From: Indolivaga macrotermitis
GTDB taxonomy: Bacteria; Bacteroidota; Bacteroidia; Bacteroidales; Dysgonomonadaceae
Assembly (NCBI RefSeq): GCF_900128985.1
Contig: NZ_FQUC01000005.1
Location: 1 to 64,000, forward strand
DNA: 64,000 bases
Reading direction: 5' to 3'
Below are positions 8,871 to 17,964 of this stretch, one piece after another. The notes under the pieces were generated by a model. That model searched no databases. It had not been told where the DNA came from and saw only the letters and a program-made list of their open reading frames with translations. Each line of letters begins with the position of its first letter. The first letter of the stretch is position 1. The position numbers and the translations under genes are program-made.

Positions 8871-9830
8871 TTAATCAAAAAGCTTTATACCTTCTTTATA
8901 TGTTTTATAGCGTAGGGTGGGGAGCAGTTCTTTTCTCATGCGTGTTGTATCTCCGTAATAAGAGACCATGCCTATTTTTATAAAATCTACAGTTAACGGG
9001 CTGATGGTACCGAAAACAGCCGAAAATAATTCGAATGCACGTGCAGCCGTCATGATCATCCATACAGGCATTCTCCATGGCTTATGGTTCTTTTTATAAG
9101 AAGTAATATCGTCAAGGAATTGTTGAAGTGTTTGAATCCCGTCATCACCAATATGGTAAATGCCCGAGATGTTAGGTCTGATAGCAGCTTGTGTTACCGC
9201 TTCTGCGAAATCATCTTTTGAAATTAAATGGATATAAGTCGGGGTTTTCCAAATACCTAATAAATAATGCCTGGCAAACCACTGTGCAGCATCAATCATC
9301 AGGATTCCTTTACCATAAACCATACCCACACGCAATGATACGGGCTCGAACGAGAACTTTGAAGCATAATCAAATAAGATCTTTTCTTCATCCAAACGAG
9401 TTTTCGCATGCATAGATATGGGTTGACCTGTCAATTTACCGGTAGCCGGATATTCGGGACTGGTTTCACCCTCTACATGAGGGAATGAGATCAGAATGAT
9501 CCTTCCTATATTGTGTTCTACTGCTTTATCTAAAAGATTGCGAAAGTATTTAGTATTGGTTTCCGATAGGAATTTCTCAGGGTTGGATTTAAACAGAACT
9601 CCTGCGAAATGGACAATCACATCTACATTTTTAAGAGATTCATCGAGGGTTGTTGGTTGTGCTAAATCAATTTTGAATATCTCTGTATTATTATATCCGG
9701 CAAGGCCTTCTTCTATAAGTTTCTTATGAATTAATAGATTCAGATCAATATTTTCAAAAACCATACGCCGGGCAAGTAAGGTTCCCAGATTGCCGGCTGC
9801 ACCTGTAATAGCTATTCTCATTCTAGGCAT
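8871..9830 (-). CDS. Extended SDR / NAD(P)-dependent epimerase-like protein
   Basis: A 319-residue protein with the nucleotide-binding motif TGAAGNLG near residues 9-16 and DVIVHFAG near residue 69, as in extended short-chain dehydrogenases acting on nucleotide sugars or similar compounds. The usual YxxxK catalytic pair is not clear: the conserved Lys is in SMHAKTRLDEEK, where Ser stands at the Tyr position. It may be an atypical SDR that binds a cofactor without classical catalysis. It is divergent from purM, with a possible TATATTTG -7 element at 9863-9870. Confidence 0.75.
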   Translation of the reverse strand: MPRMRIAITGAAGNLGTLLARRMVFENIDLNLLIHKKLIEEGLAGYNNTEIFKIDLAQPTTLDESLKNVDVIVHFAGVLFKSNPEKFLSETNTKYFRNLLDKAVEHNIGRIILISFPHVEGETSPEYPATGKLTGQPISMHAKTRLDEEKILFDYASKFSFEPVSLRVGMVYGKGILMIDAAQWFARHYLLGIWKTPTYIHLISKDDFAEAVTQAAIRPNISGIYHIGDDGIQTLQQFLDDITSYKKNHKPWRMPVWMIMTAARAFELFSAVFGTISPLTVDFIKIGMVSYYGDTTRMRKELLPTLRYKTYKEGIKLFD

Positions 9831-9903
9831 GATATCTCTTATGTTATAATTAAGTTTTTGAGCAAATATATGTATAATGCTTTATGCGGAACATTTATTT
9901 TGT

Positions 9904-9911
9904 TATTTTTG
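9904..9911 (+). promoter_or_regulatory. Candidate -7 promoter element for purM
   Basis: TATTTTTG matches the Bacteroidetes -7 consensus TAnnTTTG and lies 58 bases before the purM start. No good -33 TTTG is seen about 20 bases upstream, so this is tentative. Confidence 0.4.
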
Positions 9912-9968
9912 CATTAATTAAAATATTTACTTCTTGTAAAACACTTTAAGCCACTTATATAACAATAA

Positions 9969-11135
9969 ATGAGCGATCAGAGATATAATCAAAGGGGAGT
10001 ATCCGCATCAAAGGAAGATGTGCATAACGCAATAAAGAATATAGATAAAGGTTTATTTCCTAAAGCTTTTTGTAAAATTATTCCCGATATATTGGGAGGA
10101 GATCCGGCGTATTGTAATATAATGCATGCTGATGGTGCAGGAACTAAATCATCTTTAGCATATACTTATTGGAAGGAAACCGGTGACCTGTCTGTTTGGA
10201 AAGGTATTGCCCAGGATGCATTGATAATGAATATTGATGATTTGCTCTGTGTGGGTGCTACCGATAATATTTTATTATCGTCTACAATAGGCCGGAATAA
10301 ATTATTGATACCGGGAGATGTGATTTCTGCAATAATTAATGCTACTAATGATCTGTGTGAAGAGCTTTCCTTGTTAGGAGTGAATATTTATCCTACAGGG
10401 GGCGAAACGGCAGATGTAGGAGATCTTGTAAGGACAATCATTGTCGACAGTACTGTGACATGCCGGATGAAAAGAGCTGATGTAATATCAAATGATAATA
10501 TTCGACCGGGTGATGTTATTGTCGGTTTATCCTCTTCCGGACAAGCTACATACGAAAAAGAATATAATGGAGGCATGGGGAGTAATGGGCTTACTTCTGC
10601 CCGACATGATGTTTTTGCCAACTATTTAGCTGCCAAATATCCGGAGAGTTATGATGCTTCTATACCATCCGGACTTATATATTCCGGCAGTAAGAACTTA
10701 ACAGACGATGTAGAAGGAGCACCTCTGAATGCAGGCAAATTAGTGTTGTCTCCAACCCGTACATACGCTCCGGTGATAAAGAAAATCTTAGAAGAGTTTC
10801 GTCCAAATATTCATGGTATGGTACATTGTTCAGGGGGCGCTCAAACAAAAGTATTACACTTTGTGGACAATGTTCGTGTAGTAAAAGACAATATGTTTCC
10901 AGTTCCTCCACTATTCAAGCTTATTCAGGAACAGTCGGGTACAGATTGGAAAGAAATGTACAAAGTTTTCAATATGGGACATAGAATGGAGATTTATGTT
11001 TCTCCTGAATATGCTCAGAAAATAATAGCGATATCTCAATCTTTCAATATCGAAGCACGTATAGTAGGAAGGGTTGAAACTTCCGATAGAACAGAACTTA
11101 TTATAAAGAGTGAGTTTGGTGAATTTGAATATTAA
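9969..11135 (+). CDS. purM: Phosphoribosylformylglycinamidine cyclo-ligase (AIR synthase)
   Basis: This enzyme closes the imidazole ring in purine synthesis using ATP, giving aminoimidazole ribotide. The 388-residue protein is of the longer Bacteroidetes type. Family signatures include MHADGAGTKSSLAY near residue 51, the segment QDALIMNIDDLLCVGA near residue 80, PTGGETADVGDLVRT near residue 140 and GLSSSGQATYEK near residue 188. It is followed after 34 bases by a small CD225-like gene on the same strand. Start ATG at 9969. Confidence 0.93.
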   Translation: MSDQRYNQRGVSASKEDVHNAIKNIDKGLFPKAFCKIIPDILGGDPAYCNIMHADGAGTKSSLAYTYWKETGDLSVWKGIAQDALIMNIDDLLCVGATDNILLSSTIGRNKLLIPGDVISAIINATNDLCEELSLLGVNIYPTGGETADVGDLVRTIIVDSTVTCRMKRADVISNDNIRPGDVIVGLSSSGQATYEKEYNGGMGSNGLTSARHDVFANYLAAKYPESYDASIPSGLIYSGSKNLTDDVEGAPLNAGKLVLSPTRTYAPVIKKILEEFRPNIHGMVHCSGGAQTKVLHFVDNVRVVKDNMFPVPPLFKLIQEQSGTDWKEMYKVFNMGHRMEIYVSPEYAQKIIAISQSFNIEARIVGRVETSDRTELIIKSEFGEFEY

Positions 11136-11169
11136 TTGTAATACGGAATATATATATTAATTTTATTTT

Positions 11170-11541
11170 ATGGAAAATAGATCATTTACACAAAATCCTA
11201 ATTTTGGACTTAATAATCCAAATGATGGTAATCAAATGCCTAAACCGAACAACAACCTTCCTTTGACGATCATCGGAACAGTATTAGGCTTATGTAGTCC
11301 TTGTTGTATTGGACTTATCGTCGGAATAGTAGCTATTGTATTTTCTACTCAGGTAGAGTCTAAATATAACTATGGCGATTATCAGGGTGCTTTAAGTAGT
11401 GCGAAAAATGCAAAGATATTAGCATTTGTAGCTATTGGCTTAGGCGCTATCGGACTTATTTATTCGATAATACAATTCGCAACAGTTGGTTCTGCAGGAA
11501 TGCTTGAAGTGTATCAGGAATACTTGAGACAAATTCAGTAA
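11170..11541 (+). CDS. CD225/dispanin-like small membrane protein
   Basis: A 123-residue protein with a Pro/Asn-rich cytoplasmic N-terminus and two hydrophobic helices. The first contains CSPCCIG and is followed by VFSTQVESKYNYGDYQGALSSAKNAKI. The pattern of a Cys pair, then QVxxKYxxGDYxGAxxxSxxAK, is typical of bacterial CD225 (dispanin) proteins, relatives of eukaryotic IFITM proteins. The bacterial function is unknown. A hairpin terminator follows 38 bases after the stop. Confidence 0.75.
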   Translation: MENRSFTQNPNFGLNNPNDGNQMPKPNNNLPLTIIGTVLGLCSPCCIGLIVGIVAIVFSTQVESKYNYGDYQGALSSAKNAKILAFVAIGLGAIGLIYSIIQFATVGSAGMLEVYQEYLRQIQ

Positions 11542-11578
11542 TCAGCAGATGTACCCTCTGATAAAATGTTAAAAAAAG

Positions 11579-11606
11579 AAGGGTAGCTTTTTAAATAGCT
11601 ACCCTT
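11579..11606 (+). terminator. Terminator between the CD225-like and DUF2752 genes
   Basis: A 10-bp perfect stem, AAGGGTAGCT with AGCTACCCTT, has an 8-base loop followed by TGTTTTATTT. It lies directly before the start codon of the next gene at 11617, so it could also attenuate read-through into that gene. Confidence 0.8.
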
Positions 11607-11616
11607 TGTTTTATTT

Positions 11617-12024
11617 ATGAAAAAAATACTAATAATCATATTTGCCATTGTTATTCCGGTACTTCTGTGTATCCTATATTATAACTATAAAGAAGCAGAA
11701 AGCGATTGGAGTGTTCAATGTGGTCTATATAAGTTAACAGGCCTATTCTGTCCAGGTTGTGGAGGGCAAAGAGCATTTCACAATCTTTTACACGGGCATT
11801 TTCTTAAAGCCTTAAGGTATAATATTCTTTTTGTTGCTGCTATACCTTTCTTTATATACTTATATTACATATTAGTACAGGTTTATGGGTTGGGAAATAA
11901 AGAATATGTAAATGGTCTTTTATTTTCACCACGCTTTGCTAAAATATTTTTAATTGTATTGGTCGTATTTTTCATAATACGAAACATACCATGCTTTCCT
12001 TTTACATATCTATCTCCACTGTAA
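11617..12024 (+). CDS. DUF2752 membrane protein
   Basis: A 135-residue membrane protein with about three hydrophobic helices. The hallmark CPGCGGQRAF near residue 45 and the following HGHFLKALRYN are the conserved core of DUF2752; the function is unknown. The start follows a terminator hairpin by 10 bases. The gene converges on kdsC with only 7 bases between the stops. Confidence 0.85.
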   Translation: MKKILIIIFAIVIPVLLCILYYNYKEAESDWSVQCGLYKLTGLFCPGCGGQRAFHNLLHGHFLKALRYNILFVAAIPFFIYLYYILVQVYGLGNKEYVNGLLFSPRFAKIFLIVLVVFFIIRNIPCFPFTYLSPL

Positions 12025-12031
12025 TACATTA

Positions 12032-12553
12032 TTACCAGCCGAAAGCTTGGTCGTTCATCCATGTACCCTGTGCCTTCATAACTTGCTCGATAACATCCCG
12101 GGCAACACCATCTCCTCCTTTTTTGTGTGAAATATATTTTGCTACCCCTTTTATTTCAGGTGCTGCGTCAGCCGGTGCAACGGGCAATCCTACAGCTTGC
12201 ATAACATGCATATCTGGTAAATCATCGCCGGAATACATTATTTCTTCAGGTTTATATCCGGTTTTAGCCATGTAGTCATTCAAGTCGTTAATTTTTATAG
12301 ACGATTTCATGTAGATGTGTTCAATACCCAAACGCGCAAAGCGTAATCTTACAGCATCTGTATCTCCTCCGGTAATAATAGCCATGCCATATCCCGATTT
12401 ACAAGCCAGATTCATGGCATAACCATCTTTTATATTTATCATACGCATAGGGACTCCTTCTATAGACAGAGGAATACAATCCGGAGATAATACACCGTCA
12501 ACATCAAATATAAAGGTTTTTATCTTAGTTAAATCGTAATTAATAGAACTCAT
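12032..12553 (-). CDS. kdsC: 3-deoxy-D-manno-octulosonate 8-phosphate phosphatase (KdsC-type HAD)
   Basis: This HAD phosphatase would release Kdo from Kdo 8-phosphate for lipopolysaccharide synthesis. In its 173 residues, the nucleophile motif is FDVDGVL near residue 15, the second motif is IITGG near residue 60 and the metal motif is GDDLPD near residue 107. There is no cap domain, as in tetrameric KdsC. It ends an operon with a DUF2520 protein immediately upstream (1-base gap). A related C0 HAD activity such as a nucleotide-sugar phosphatase is possible but less likely. Confidence 0.85.
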   Translation of the reverse strand: MSSINYDLTKIKTFIFDVDGVLSPDCIPLSIEGVPMRMINIKDGYAMNLACKSGYGMAIITGGDTDAVRLRFARLGIEHIYMKSSIKINDLNDYMAKTGYKPEEIMYSGDDLPDMHVMQAVGLPVAPADAAPEIKGVAKYISHKKGGDGVARDVIEQVMKAQGTWMNDQAFGW

Positions 12554-12554
12554 T

Positions 12555-13316
12555 TTATTTATTGGATTCGTGTATATATTCGCTGATAAGACGGTAAATG
12601 TTTTTTAATTTTTCGTCTTTTATCAGTGTTAAATGCTTATTTATTATATTAGTGTCATATCTGATAGCCGGACCTGTCTGCGCTTCTTTCGGAGATAAAT
12701 CATGAACTTTAGCCGCGGTTTCGTCTATCAGCGGTAAAAGTACTTGAAATGGGATTCCCTCTTCTTTTAATATTGTATCAGATATCGCATACATCTGGTT
12801 AACAAAGTTGCAAGCAAACACTCCAGTGAGATGTATATATTGACGTTTCTCAGAGGATAGAGTATATACATCCTGAGATATGCCCTTACCGAGATTCGTT
12901 AATAGCTGTATGTCCGGATCATTGTTAGCTTCGATAAATAACGGGATTTTTTCAAAATCGACATTCCGGTCTTTACTAAATGTTTGAAGAGGGTATATGA
13001 CACCATATCTTTTGTTATGTCCTTCAAATATACCCAATGGCAAACTTCCGGCTGTATGTAGCCAAATACCATTATTCTCCGGGATTTGGTTCAGAAGGTC
13101 TTCGAGAACAGAATCATTGACAGAAAATATATATATATCTGCATCGGGATATATTTCTGTAAGTTTATTAATCGGATTTGAGTTTACTAGTCCAGCAAGT
13201 AACGATGCCGATTCTAATGTTCTGCTATAAACCTGAACAATAATATGGGATGCTTCATATAGGCTTTTAGCTAAATGGGTAGCTAATCGTCCGGCTCCGA
13301 TAAAAACAATTTTCAT
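12555..13316 (-). CDS. Rossmann-fold protein with DUF2520 domain
   Basis: A 253-residue protein with an N-terminal NAD(P)-binding Rossmann fold (IGAGRLATHLAKSL near residues 6-19) and a helical C-terminal domain that matches DUF2520 by its HLTGVFACNFVNQMY and GPAIRYDTNIINKHL segments. Proteins of this type resemble ketopantoate or 6-phosphogluconate dehydrogenases, but their substrate is unknown. The gene sits in a five-gene minus-strand operon, directly upstream of kdsC. Confidence 0.85.
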   Translation of the reverse strand: MKIVFIGAGRLATHLAKSLYEASHIIVQVYSRTLESASLLAGLVNSNPINKLTEIYPDADIYIFSVNDSVLEDLLNQIPENNGIWLHTAGSLPLGIFEGHNKRYGVIYPLQTFSKDRNVDFEKIPLFIEANNDPDIQLLTNLGKGISQDVYTLSSEKRQYIHLTGVFACNFVNQMYAISDTILKEEGIPFQVLLPLIDETAAKVHDLSPKEAQTGPAIRYDTNIINKHLTLIKDEKLKNIYRLISEYIHESNK

Positions 13317-13328
13317 GATGTCCGGTTT

Positions 13329-13652
13329 TTACTTCTTCGCAGTTAGTACCATGGCTAACCCAACACCAATAAGAGCAATAGGAATAATCAATGAAGAGTA
13401 GTTATGTATCCAACCGAAGAAAAAATCAAAATTAATAATTATACCTATTGCCGTAAAAACAATACCTACAGTCTTTTCGGTTTTAGTTAATAGAAATATG
13501 ATACCGGCAATCAGAAAAAAAGTACCGATATTCATCATTTTACTAATGTAAGGAATCTTTTCTAGTATTCCGGTCTTACTTAGCAGGTAAATAACACCCA
13601 CTAATAACATGATCAGACCGAACGGCAATCTATTACTTGAACTTTTAGCCAT
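13329..13652 (-). CDS. Small four-helix membrane protein (LiaI/LiaF-like region)
   Basis: A 107-residue, almost entirely hydrophobic protein with four predicted helices and short charged loops (LPFGLIMLLVGVIYLLSK, then IGTFFLIAGIIFLL). The pattern resembles the LiaI/LiaF-like transmembrane region of envelope-stress proteins, but it lacks the soluble domain. The function is not known. It lies 12 bases upstream of the DUF2520 gene. Confidence 0.65.
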   Translation of the reverse strand: MAKSSSNRLPFGLIMLLVGVIYLLSKTGILEKIPYISKMMNIGTFFLIAGIIFLLTKTEKTVGIVFTAIGIIINFDFFFGWIHNYSSLIIPIALIGVGLAMVLTAKK

Positions 13653-13706
13653 AATAATAAATGTTGAGAATTAATATTCAGATCATTGTCTTTAAACGGA
13701 AGGAAT

Positions 13707-14234
13707 TTAAAATTTACCAATGTGGACTTTTTCCCATTCCAAGTCTTCATCTGTAATAGGCGGTTTTTCTTGTCCTTTATGACCTATTGCGATAATAGAT
13801 AATACTTGGAGTTGTATGGGTAAATCCAAAAGGTCCTTTATATATTCTTCCGAAGATATTTCATTTACATTATATCTGTCTCTTATTTGTATCCAGCAGC
13901 TACCTAGCCCGAGGTCTTCGGCTTGTAATTGTATCATAATAGAAGCTATTGAAGCATCCTCTATCCATACATTACTAAGTAAAGGGTCGGCTGTAACTAT
14001 AATGGCTAAAGCACAATCGGCAAGGAATTTACACCCTCCTTTTTTTGCAGATACTAATTTCTCTAGTATTTCGTTATCCTCAATAACAATAAAATGCCAA
14101 GGTTTGGCATTTTTTGAAGATGGTGACTTTAATCCGGCTTTGAGTATTAGTTCTACGTGATCAGGAGAAAGTGGCTGGTCGGTAAATTTCCGTATACTTC
14201 TACGTCTGCTTATTAGATCAGAAAAACTACTCAT
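13707..14234 (-). CDS. Nitroreductase-family FMN oxidoreductase (cytoplasmic)
   Basis: A 175-residue flavoprotein. RRRSIRKF near residue 10 is the FMN-phosphate-binding start typical of the family, KSPSSKNAKPWHF near residue 35 is the flavin-contacting segment and LGLGSCWIQIRDR near residue 108 follows. No signal peptide is present. Such enzymes reduce nitro compounds or quinones with NAD(P)H; the substrate is not predictable. Compare the two exported members in this window at 47380 and 55702. Confidence 0.88.
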   Translation of the reverse strand: MSSFSDLISRRRSIRKFTDQPLSPDHVELILKAGLKSPSSKNAKPWHFIVIEDNEILEKLVSAKKGGCKFLADCALAIIVTADPLLSNVWIEDASIASIMIQLQAEDLGLGSCWIQIRDRYNVNEISSEEYIKDLLDLPIQLQVLSIIAIGHKGQEKPPITDEDLEWEKVHIGKF

Positions 14235-14251
14235 AGGCGTTTGTTTTATAA

Positions 14252-15622
14252 TTAATTGGCATCTATCAATTTATTGATAAATTCCTCATTCTGTTCTACA
14301 TCTTTTACTCCTTCGGTACTGCTTTTCTTTAGCAGAACCGTAAGAGTCTGCATAATAAGCTTTACATCCATAGCAAAAGAATAACCATTGATGTAAAGAA
14401 GATCGTATTTAAGCTTATCTTGTACCGAGGTATTATATTTACCCTGTACTTGGGCTAATCCGGTTAATCCTGCTTTGACTCTGTGACGTAGATCATATTC
14501 CGGTATTTCTTTACAAAACTGTTCGACGAAGAAAGGGCGCTCGGGACGCGGACCCACAATACTCATGTCCCCTTTGATAATGTTATATATCTGAGGTATC
14601 TCGTCGAGCCGGGTAGCTCTTAATATATGTCCCAGTTTCGTGATACGCTTGTCTGCTTCTTGTGCAAGAACAGGACCGGACATAGCTTCTGCATTCTCAA
14701 TCATAGTGCGGAATTTATATATATAAAAAATTCGTCCGAATTGGGTTACCCGTTCCTGCTTGAAAAATACAGAGCCTCCTCCGATTTTTAGGCTAATAGC
14801 TACAATGGTAAAGGGAATAAAAAGTATAATTCCTCCTATAGTACAAATACTTAAGTCTAATATTCTTTTAGCAAAATTACTTTCAGCATTAACGTCAAAA
14901 GGTCTTACTTTAAGGATTGGTGTATCTTCAACCTGAACAAAATTTGCATTGAACAAAAATATTTCCTGAAATCTGGGTTCGTAACAAAATTCTTTATCTG
15001 CTGCAACGCAGTATTCCGCAATACCTTGTTTTGTGCTTTCATCTACATCTTCAGCTAAAAAAGCGACATCACAATCTTTGATATGTTCTTTTAAATTAGG
15101 TGACTCCGGGGTACATATATGTTTAACATTAGTCCACATCCCCTTGGAGTTAAGAAGCCTGTGCGCAAGTTTTCTGGCTTTGTCATAACCAATAACTACC
15201 ACCGTTTTTTTAACATTGGCAATCAGGTATCTTTTGTTGATGAAGAGGTGCCAAGCAGATAATAATACTACTTGAATGACCGAACTCATAATAAGAATAC
15301 TTCGAGGGTATGCAAGCCTTCGGGTCAAAAAGCTCATAGCCATTGTCAGCAAAAACAAGCAGGCAATCGAAACCATAACAGAGTAAGCTACTCCAAAGAG
15401 AGTGAACTCTTTAGGTTTATCAAGTTCGAAAACATGGCCTATAATCAAGTAAAATAATGCTATATAAGGAGCCATGGATATAATTGCCCGTAAATTGTCA
15501 TTATAAGCGGCTAATGTATCCTCGAAATAAAGATAAGATATGTATGTAGACAAGCAAATGATCAGAAGGTCAACCATTAAGATAAAAAAGCTGAATCCCT
15601 TACGCGTGAAGAATCTTTCCAT
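14252..15622 (-). CDS. Undecaprenyl-phosphate sugar-1-phosphate transferase (WcaJ-like)
   Basis: A 456-residue membrane enzyme that starts polysaccharide assembly by moving a sugar-1-phosphate from a UDP-sugar to undecaprenyl phosphate. It has four or five N-terminal helices, a central Rossmann-like domain and the C-terminal bacterial sugar transferase domain (KRILDLSICTIGGI near residue 252, then YKFRTM, RLDEIPQ and GPRPERP). It is the first gene of the minus-strand operon and faces the glycosyltransferase cluster 197 bases away. It is the likely priming enzyme for that cluster. Confidence 0.9.
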   Translation of the reverse strand: MERFFTRKGFSFFILMVDLLIICLSTYISYLYFEDTLAAYNDNLRAIISMAPYIALFYLIIGHVFELDKPKEFTLFGVAYSVMVSIACLFLLTMAMSFLTRRLAYPRSILIMSSVIQVVLLSAWHLFINKRYLIANVKKTVVVIGYDKARKLAHRLLNSKGMWTNVKHICTPESPNLKEHIKDCDVAFLAEDVDESTKQGIAEYCVAADKEFCYEPRFQEIFLFNANFVQVEDTPILKVRPFDVNAESNFAKRILDLSICTIGGIILFIPFTIVAISLKIGGGSVFFKQERVTQFGRIFYIYKFRTMIENAEAMSGPVLAQEADKRITKLGHILRATRLDEIPQIYNIIKGDMSIVGPRPERPFFVEQFCKEIPEYDLRHRVKAGLTGLAQVQGKYNTSVQDKLKYDLLYINGYSFAMDVKLIMQTLTVLLKKSSTEGVKDVEQNEEFINKLIDAN

Positions 15623-15784
15623 GTAGAATAATAATCAAGATTAGAGGATTAAATCATCCATTCAAGTTCACAAATTTAAGAAGATATTATAAATATATAG
15701 ACATTCTGCGATAATTAAATCGAGTCAATTGTTTGGTAATGGTAGTATGTCTGCATAAAAAGATGTTTTTTTGTATAAAAACTT

Positions 15785-15792
15785 TAACTTTG
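15785..15792 (+). promoter_or_regulatory. Candidate -7 element for the glycosyltransferase operon
   Basis: TAACTTTG fits TAnnTTTG exactly and lies 26 bases before the GTG start of the first glycosyltransferase gene. No clear -33 element is seen at the expected spacing. Confidence 0.5.
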
Positions 15793-15818
15793 TCAACATA
15801 TTCAGAATGATTTAGCTA

Positions 15819-16892
15819 GTGAAGATATTTCAGGTAATAACCGTATCCGAATTTGGCGGCGCACAGACAGTTGTTGCCAACCTTGTTGAAAAATTAGGGG
15901 ATAAAAATACATTTTACATATTGTACGGCGGCGAGGGGGAATCTTGGGCAAACTTGTCTAACCATCCTCACCTGATAAGGATTAGTGAACATAGGAAGCA
16001 AGTATCATTAAAGGATATTGTATTGGCTTTCCGTTTATTAAGGCTTCGTTTTAAGTATAAGCCTGATATTGTTCATCTGCACTCTTCCAAAATGGGGGCA
16101 ATAGGTCGTATTGTATTTAATCCAAAAACGATAGTATATACTGTTCATGGTTTTGATTCAATAAGGAAAGGGTTTAAGAAATTCTTATTAATCGAACGTT
16201 TACTAAAGTCCAGAGCTGCTGCAATTGTTGGAGTCAGCAAATATGATGTTAAAGGATTAAATGAAGAAGGTATATCTTCTAATGTTGATCTGGTATATAA
16301 TGGGGTAATAGACCATACATCCGAAGATATTAATATTGTAGGAGATCCTATTATAAAGAATCAGTTGGATACAATAAAACAGTCATATGACAAAGTCGTG
16401 ATGTGTGTATCCCGCATTTCAAAACAGAAAAAGTTTGATCTCTTTATTGAAATAGCTCTAAAACGGAATGATGTTGCCTTTGTCTGGATAGGTAATAAAT
16501 CAGAGATAAAAGATTTACCGGCTAATGTGTTTTGCTTAGGAGAGTCGAAAGCTGCATATATTTATCTAAAATATGCAGATATTTTTGTTCTCCCTTCAAA
16601 TTACGAAGGTTTGCCAATGTCCCTTTTAGAGGCATTATCTTTTGGAGTTCCGGTTATAGCATCATCGGTAGGTGGTATTCCAGAGGTTTTGGACGGAAAA
16701 AATGGATTTGCAGTTGAAAATGAAGTATCTTTGTTTGTAGAAAAAATAGATTATATATTAAAACCTGAGGTACATAAAGAAATGTCCGTTGGTGCTCGAA
16801 ATTCGTATTTGGAGAACTACACAATAGATAAAATGGTTGCCGGATATCAGGAAATATATGAAACAATAGTAAAACAAAAAAGAAAGCGTTAA
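15819..16892 (+). CDS. Glycosyltransferase family 4 (GT-B)
   Basis: A 357-residue retaining-type glycosyltransferase and the first gene of a seven-gene polysaccharide operon. The N-terminal domain opens [19 protein letters not shown], with the Gly-Gly-Ala acceptor loop. The C-terminal domain has the donor-binding [20 protein letters not shown] motif near residue 267. The start is a GTG at 15819; no in-frame ATG would preserve the first beta strand, so GTG is likely genuine. The next gene starts 7 bases after its stop. Sugar specificity is not predictable. Confidence 0.85.
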   Translation: MKIFQVITVSEFGGAQTVVANLVEKLGDKNTFYILYGGEGESWANLSNHPHLIRISEHRKQVSLKDIVLAFRLLRLRFKYKPDIVHLHSSKMGAIGRIVFNPKTIVYTVHGFDSIRKGFKKFLLIERLLKSRAAAIVGVSKYDVKGLNEEGISSNVDLVYNGVIDHTSEDINIVGDPIIKNQLDTIKQSYDKVVMCVSRISKQKKFDLFIEIALKRNDVAFVWIGNKSEIKDLPANVFCLGESKAAYIYLKYADIFVLPSNYEGLPMSLLEALSFGVPVIASSVGGIPEVLDGKNGFAVENEVSLFVEKIDYILKPEVHKEMSVGARNSYLENYTIDKMVAGYQEIYETIVKQKRKR

Positions 16893-16899
16893 TCATAGT

Positions 16900-17961
16900 A
16901 TGAGTACACCTCTGGTATCGGTTTTAATGCCTTGCTATAATGTCGAATCGTTTGTAGAAGAAGCTCTTTCTTCTATAATGAATCAATCATATAAGAATCT
17001 CGAGATTATAGTTATTAATGATTGTTCGACGGATAGTACTCTTTCTGTTATTGAATCATTAGCAGCTAAAGATAACCGGATAAAGATTATAAATAATGAG
17101 AAAAATTTAAAACTGATTGATACCCTGAATAAAGGGATTGAATTTTGTTCCGGGGAATATATTGCGAGAATGGATGCCGATGATATCTCATTTCCTGAAA
17201 GAATAGCTAAACAAGTTGCTTTTCTTGAAGAAAAGAAAGACTTCGATGTTGTTAGTACACAGTTCTATACCTTCAAAACGGGGCATACGAAGAAAAATTT
17301 ATATCATAATCCGGAAAAATACGAGGATTTACGAGGCTATCTGCTTTTTAGATCTGGCATATGTCATCCGGCAGTAATGATACGGAGGACACTTTTTACC
17401 GAGAAACGATTAAAATTTGAAAAAGAGTATCTTCATGTAGAAGATTATGCTTTATGGGTAAAAGCCATGTATATAACAAAATTAGCTAATTTATCGGAGC
17501 CTTTGTTATATTACCGGATACATGATTCGCAAATATCAGTTGTGAATGAGCAGCGACAAATAGATAACAAGAAAAAAGTATTTGCTATTCATTGTAGAGA
17601 GTTGGGATTACCTCATGATAATGAAAATCTGGATATTTATGCATCTGTAGCTGAATGTCTCCCCTTAAGGTCTTCTCTTGATTATCTGGACAAGTGTGAA
17701 GGATTTATGCTGAATCTAATAGAACAGAATAGAGATAACTCTATCTGTTCGTCTCAATATTTAGAGAGAATGTTATCTTTGCATTGGTTACGCCTATGTG
17801 CCAATTCTCGATTAGGATTAGCTGCGGTTAAGCGTTGTAAAGAGTCACAATTATATATTAGGGATAATTATAGTAAACAAGATATTCTTATCTTGTATAT
17901 AAAATGTGTATTTCGAATGGAGTATAAAAAATCATTTATATACAGGTTAGTCTTCAGGTAA
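16900..17961 (+). CDS. Glycosyltransferase family 2 (GT-A)
   Basis: A 353-residue cytoplasmic glycosyltransferase. It starts PLVSVLMPCYNVESFVEEAL and shows the nucleotide-sugar segment VINDCSTDST near residue 46 and the metal-binding DADD near residue 90. The acceptor region CHPAVMIRR and the acidic EDYALW motif, likely the catalytic base, are near residues 155 and 182. A helical C-terminal extension of about 110 residues has no clear function. It lies 3 bases before the Wzy-like gene. Confidence 0.85.
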   Translation: MSTPLVSVLMPCYNVESFVEEALSSIMNQSYKNLEIIVINDCSTDSTLSVIESLAAKDNRIKIINNEKNLKLIDTLNKGIEFCSGEYIARMDADDISFPERIAKQVAFLEEKKDFDVVSTQFYTFKTGHTKKNLYHNPEKYEDLRGYLLFRSGICHPAVMIRRTLFTEKRLKFEKEYLHVEDYALWVKAMYITKLANLSEPLLYYRIHDSQISVVNEQRQIDNKKKVFAIHCRELGLPHDNENLDIYASVAECLPLRSSLDYLDKCEGFMLNLIEQNRDNSICSSQYLERMLSLHWLRLCANSRLGLAAVKRCKESQLYIRDNYSKQDILILYIKCVFRMEYKKSFIYRLVFR

Positions 17962-17964
17962 TTC

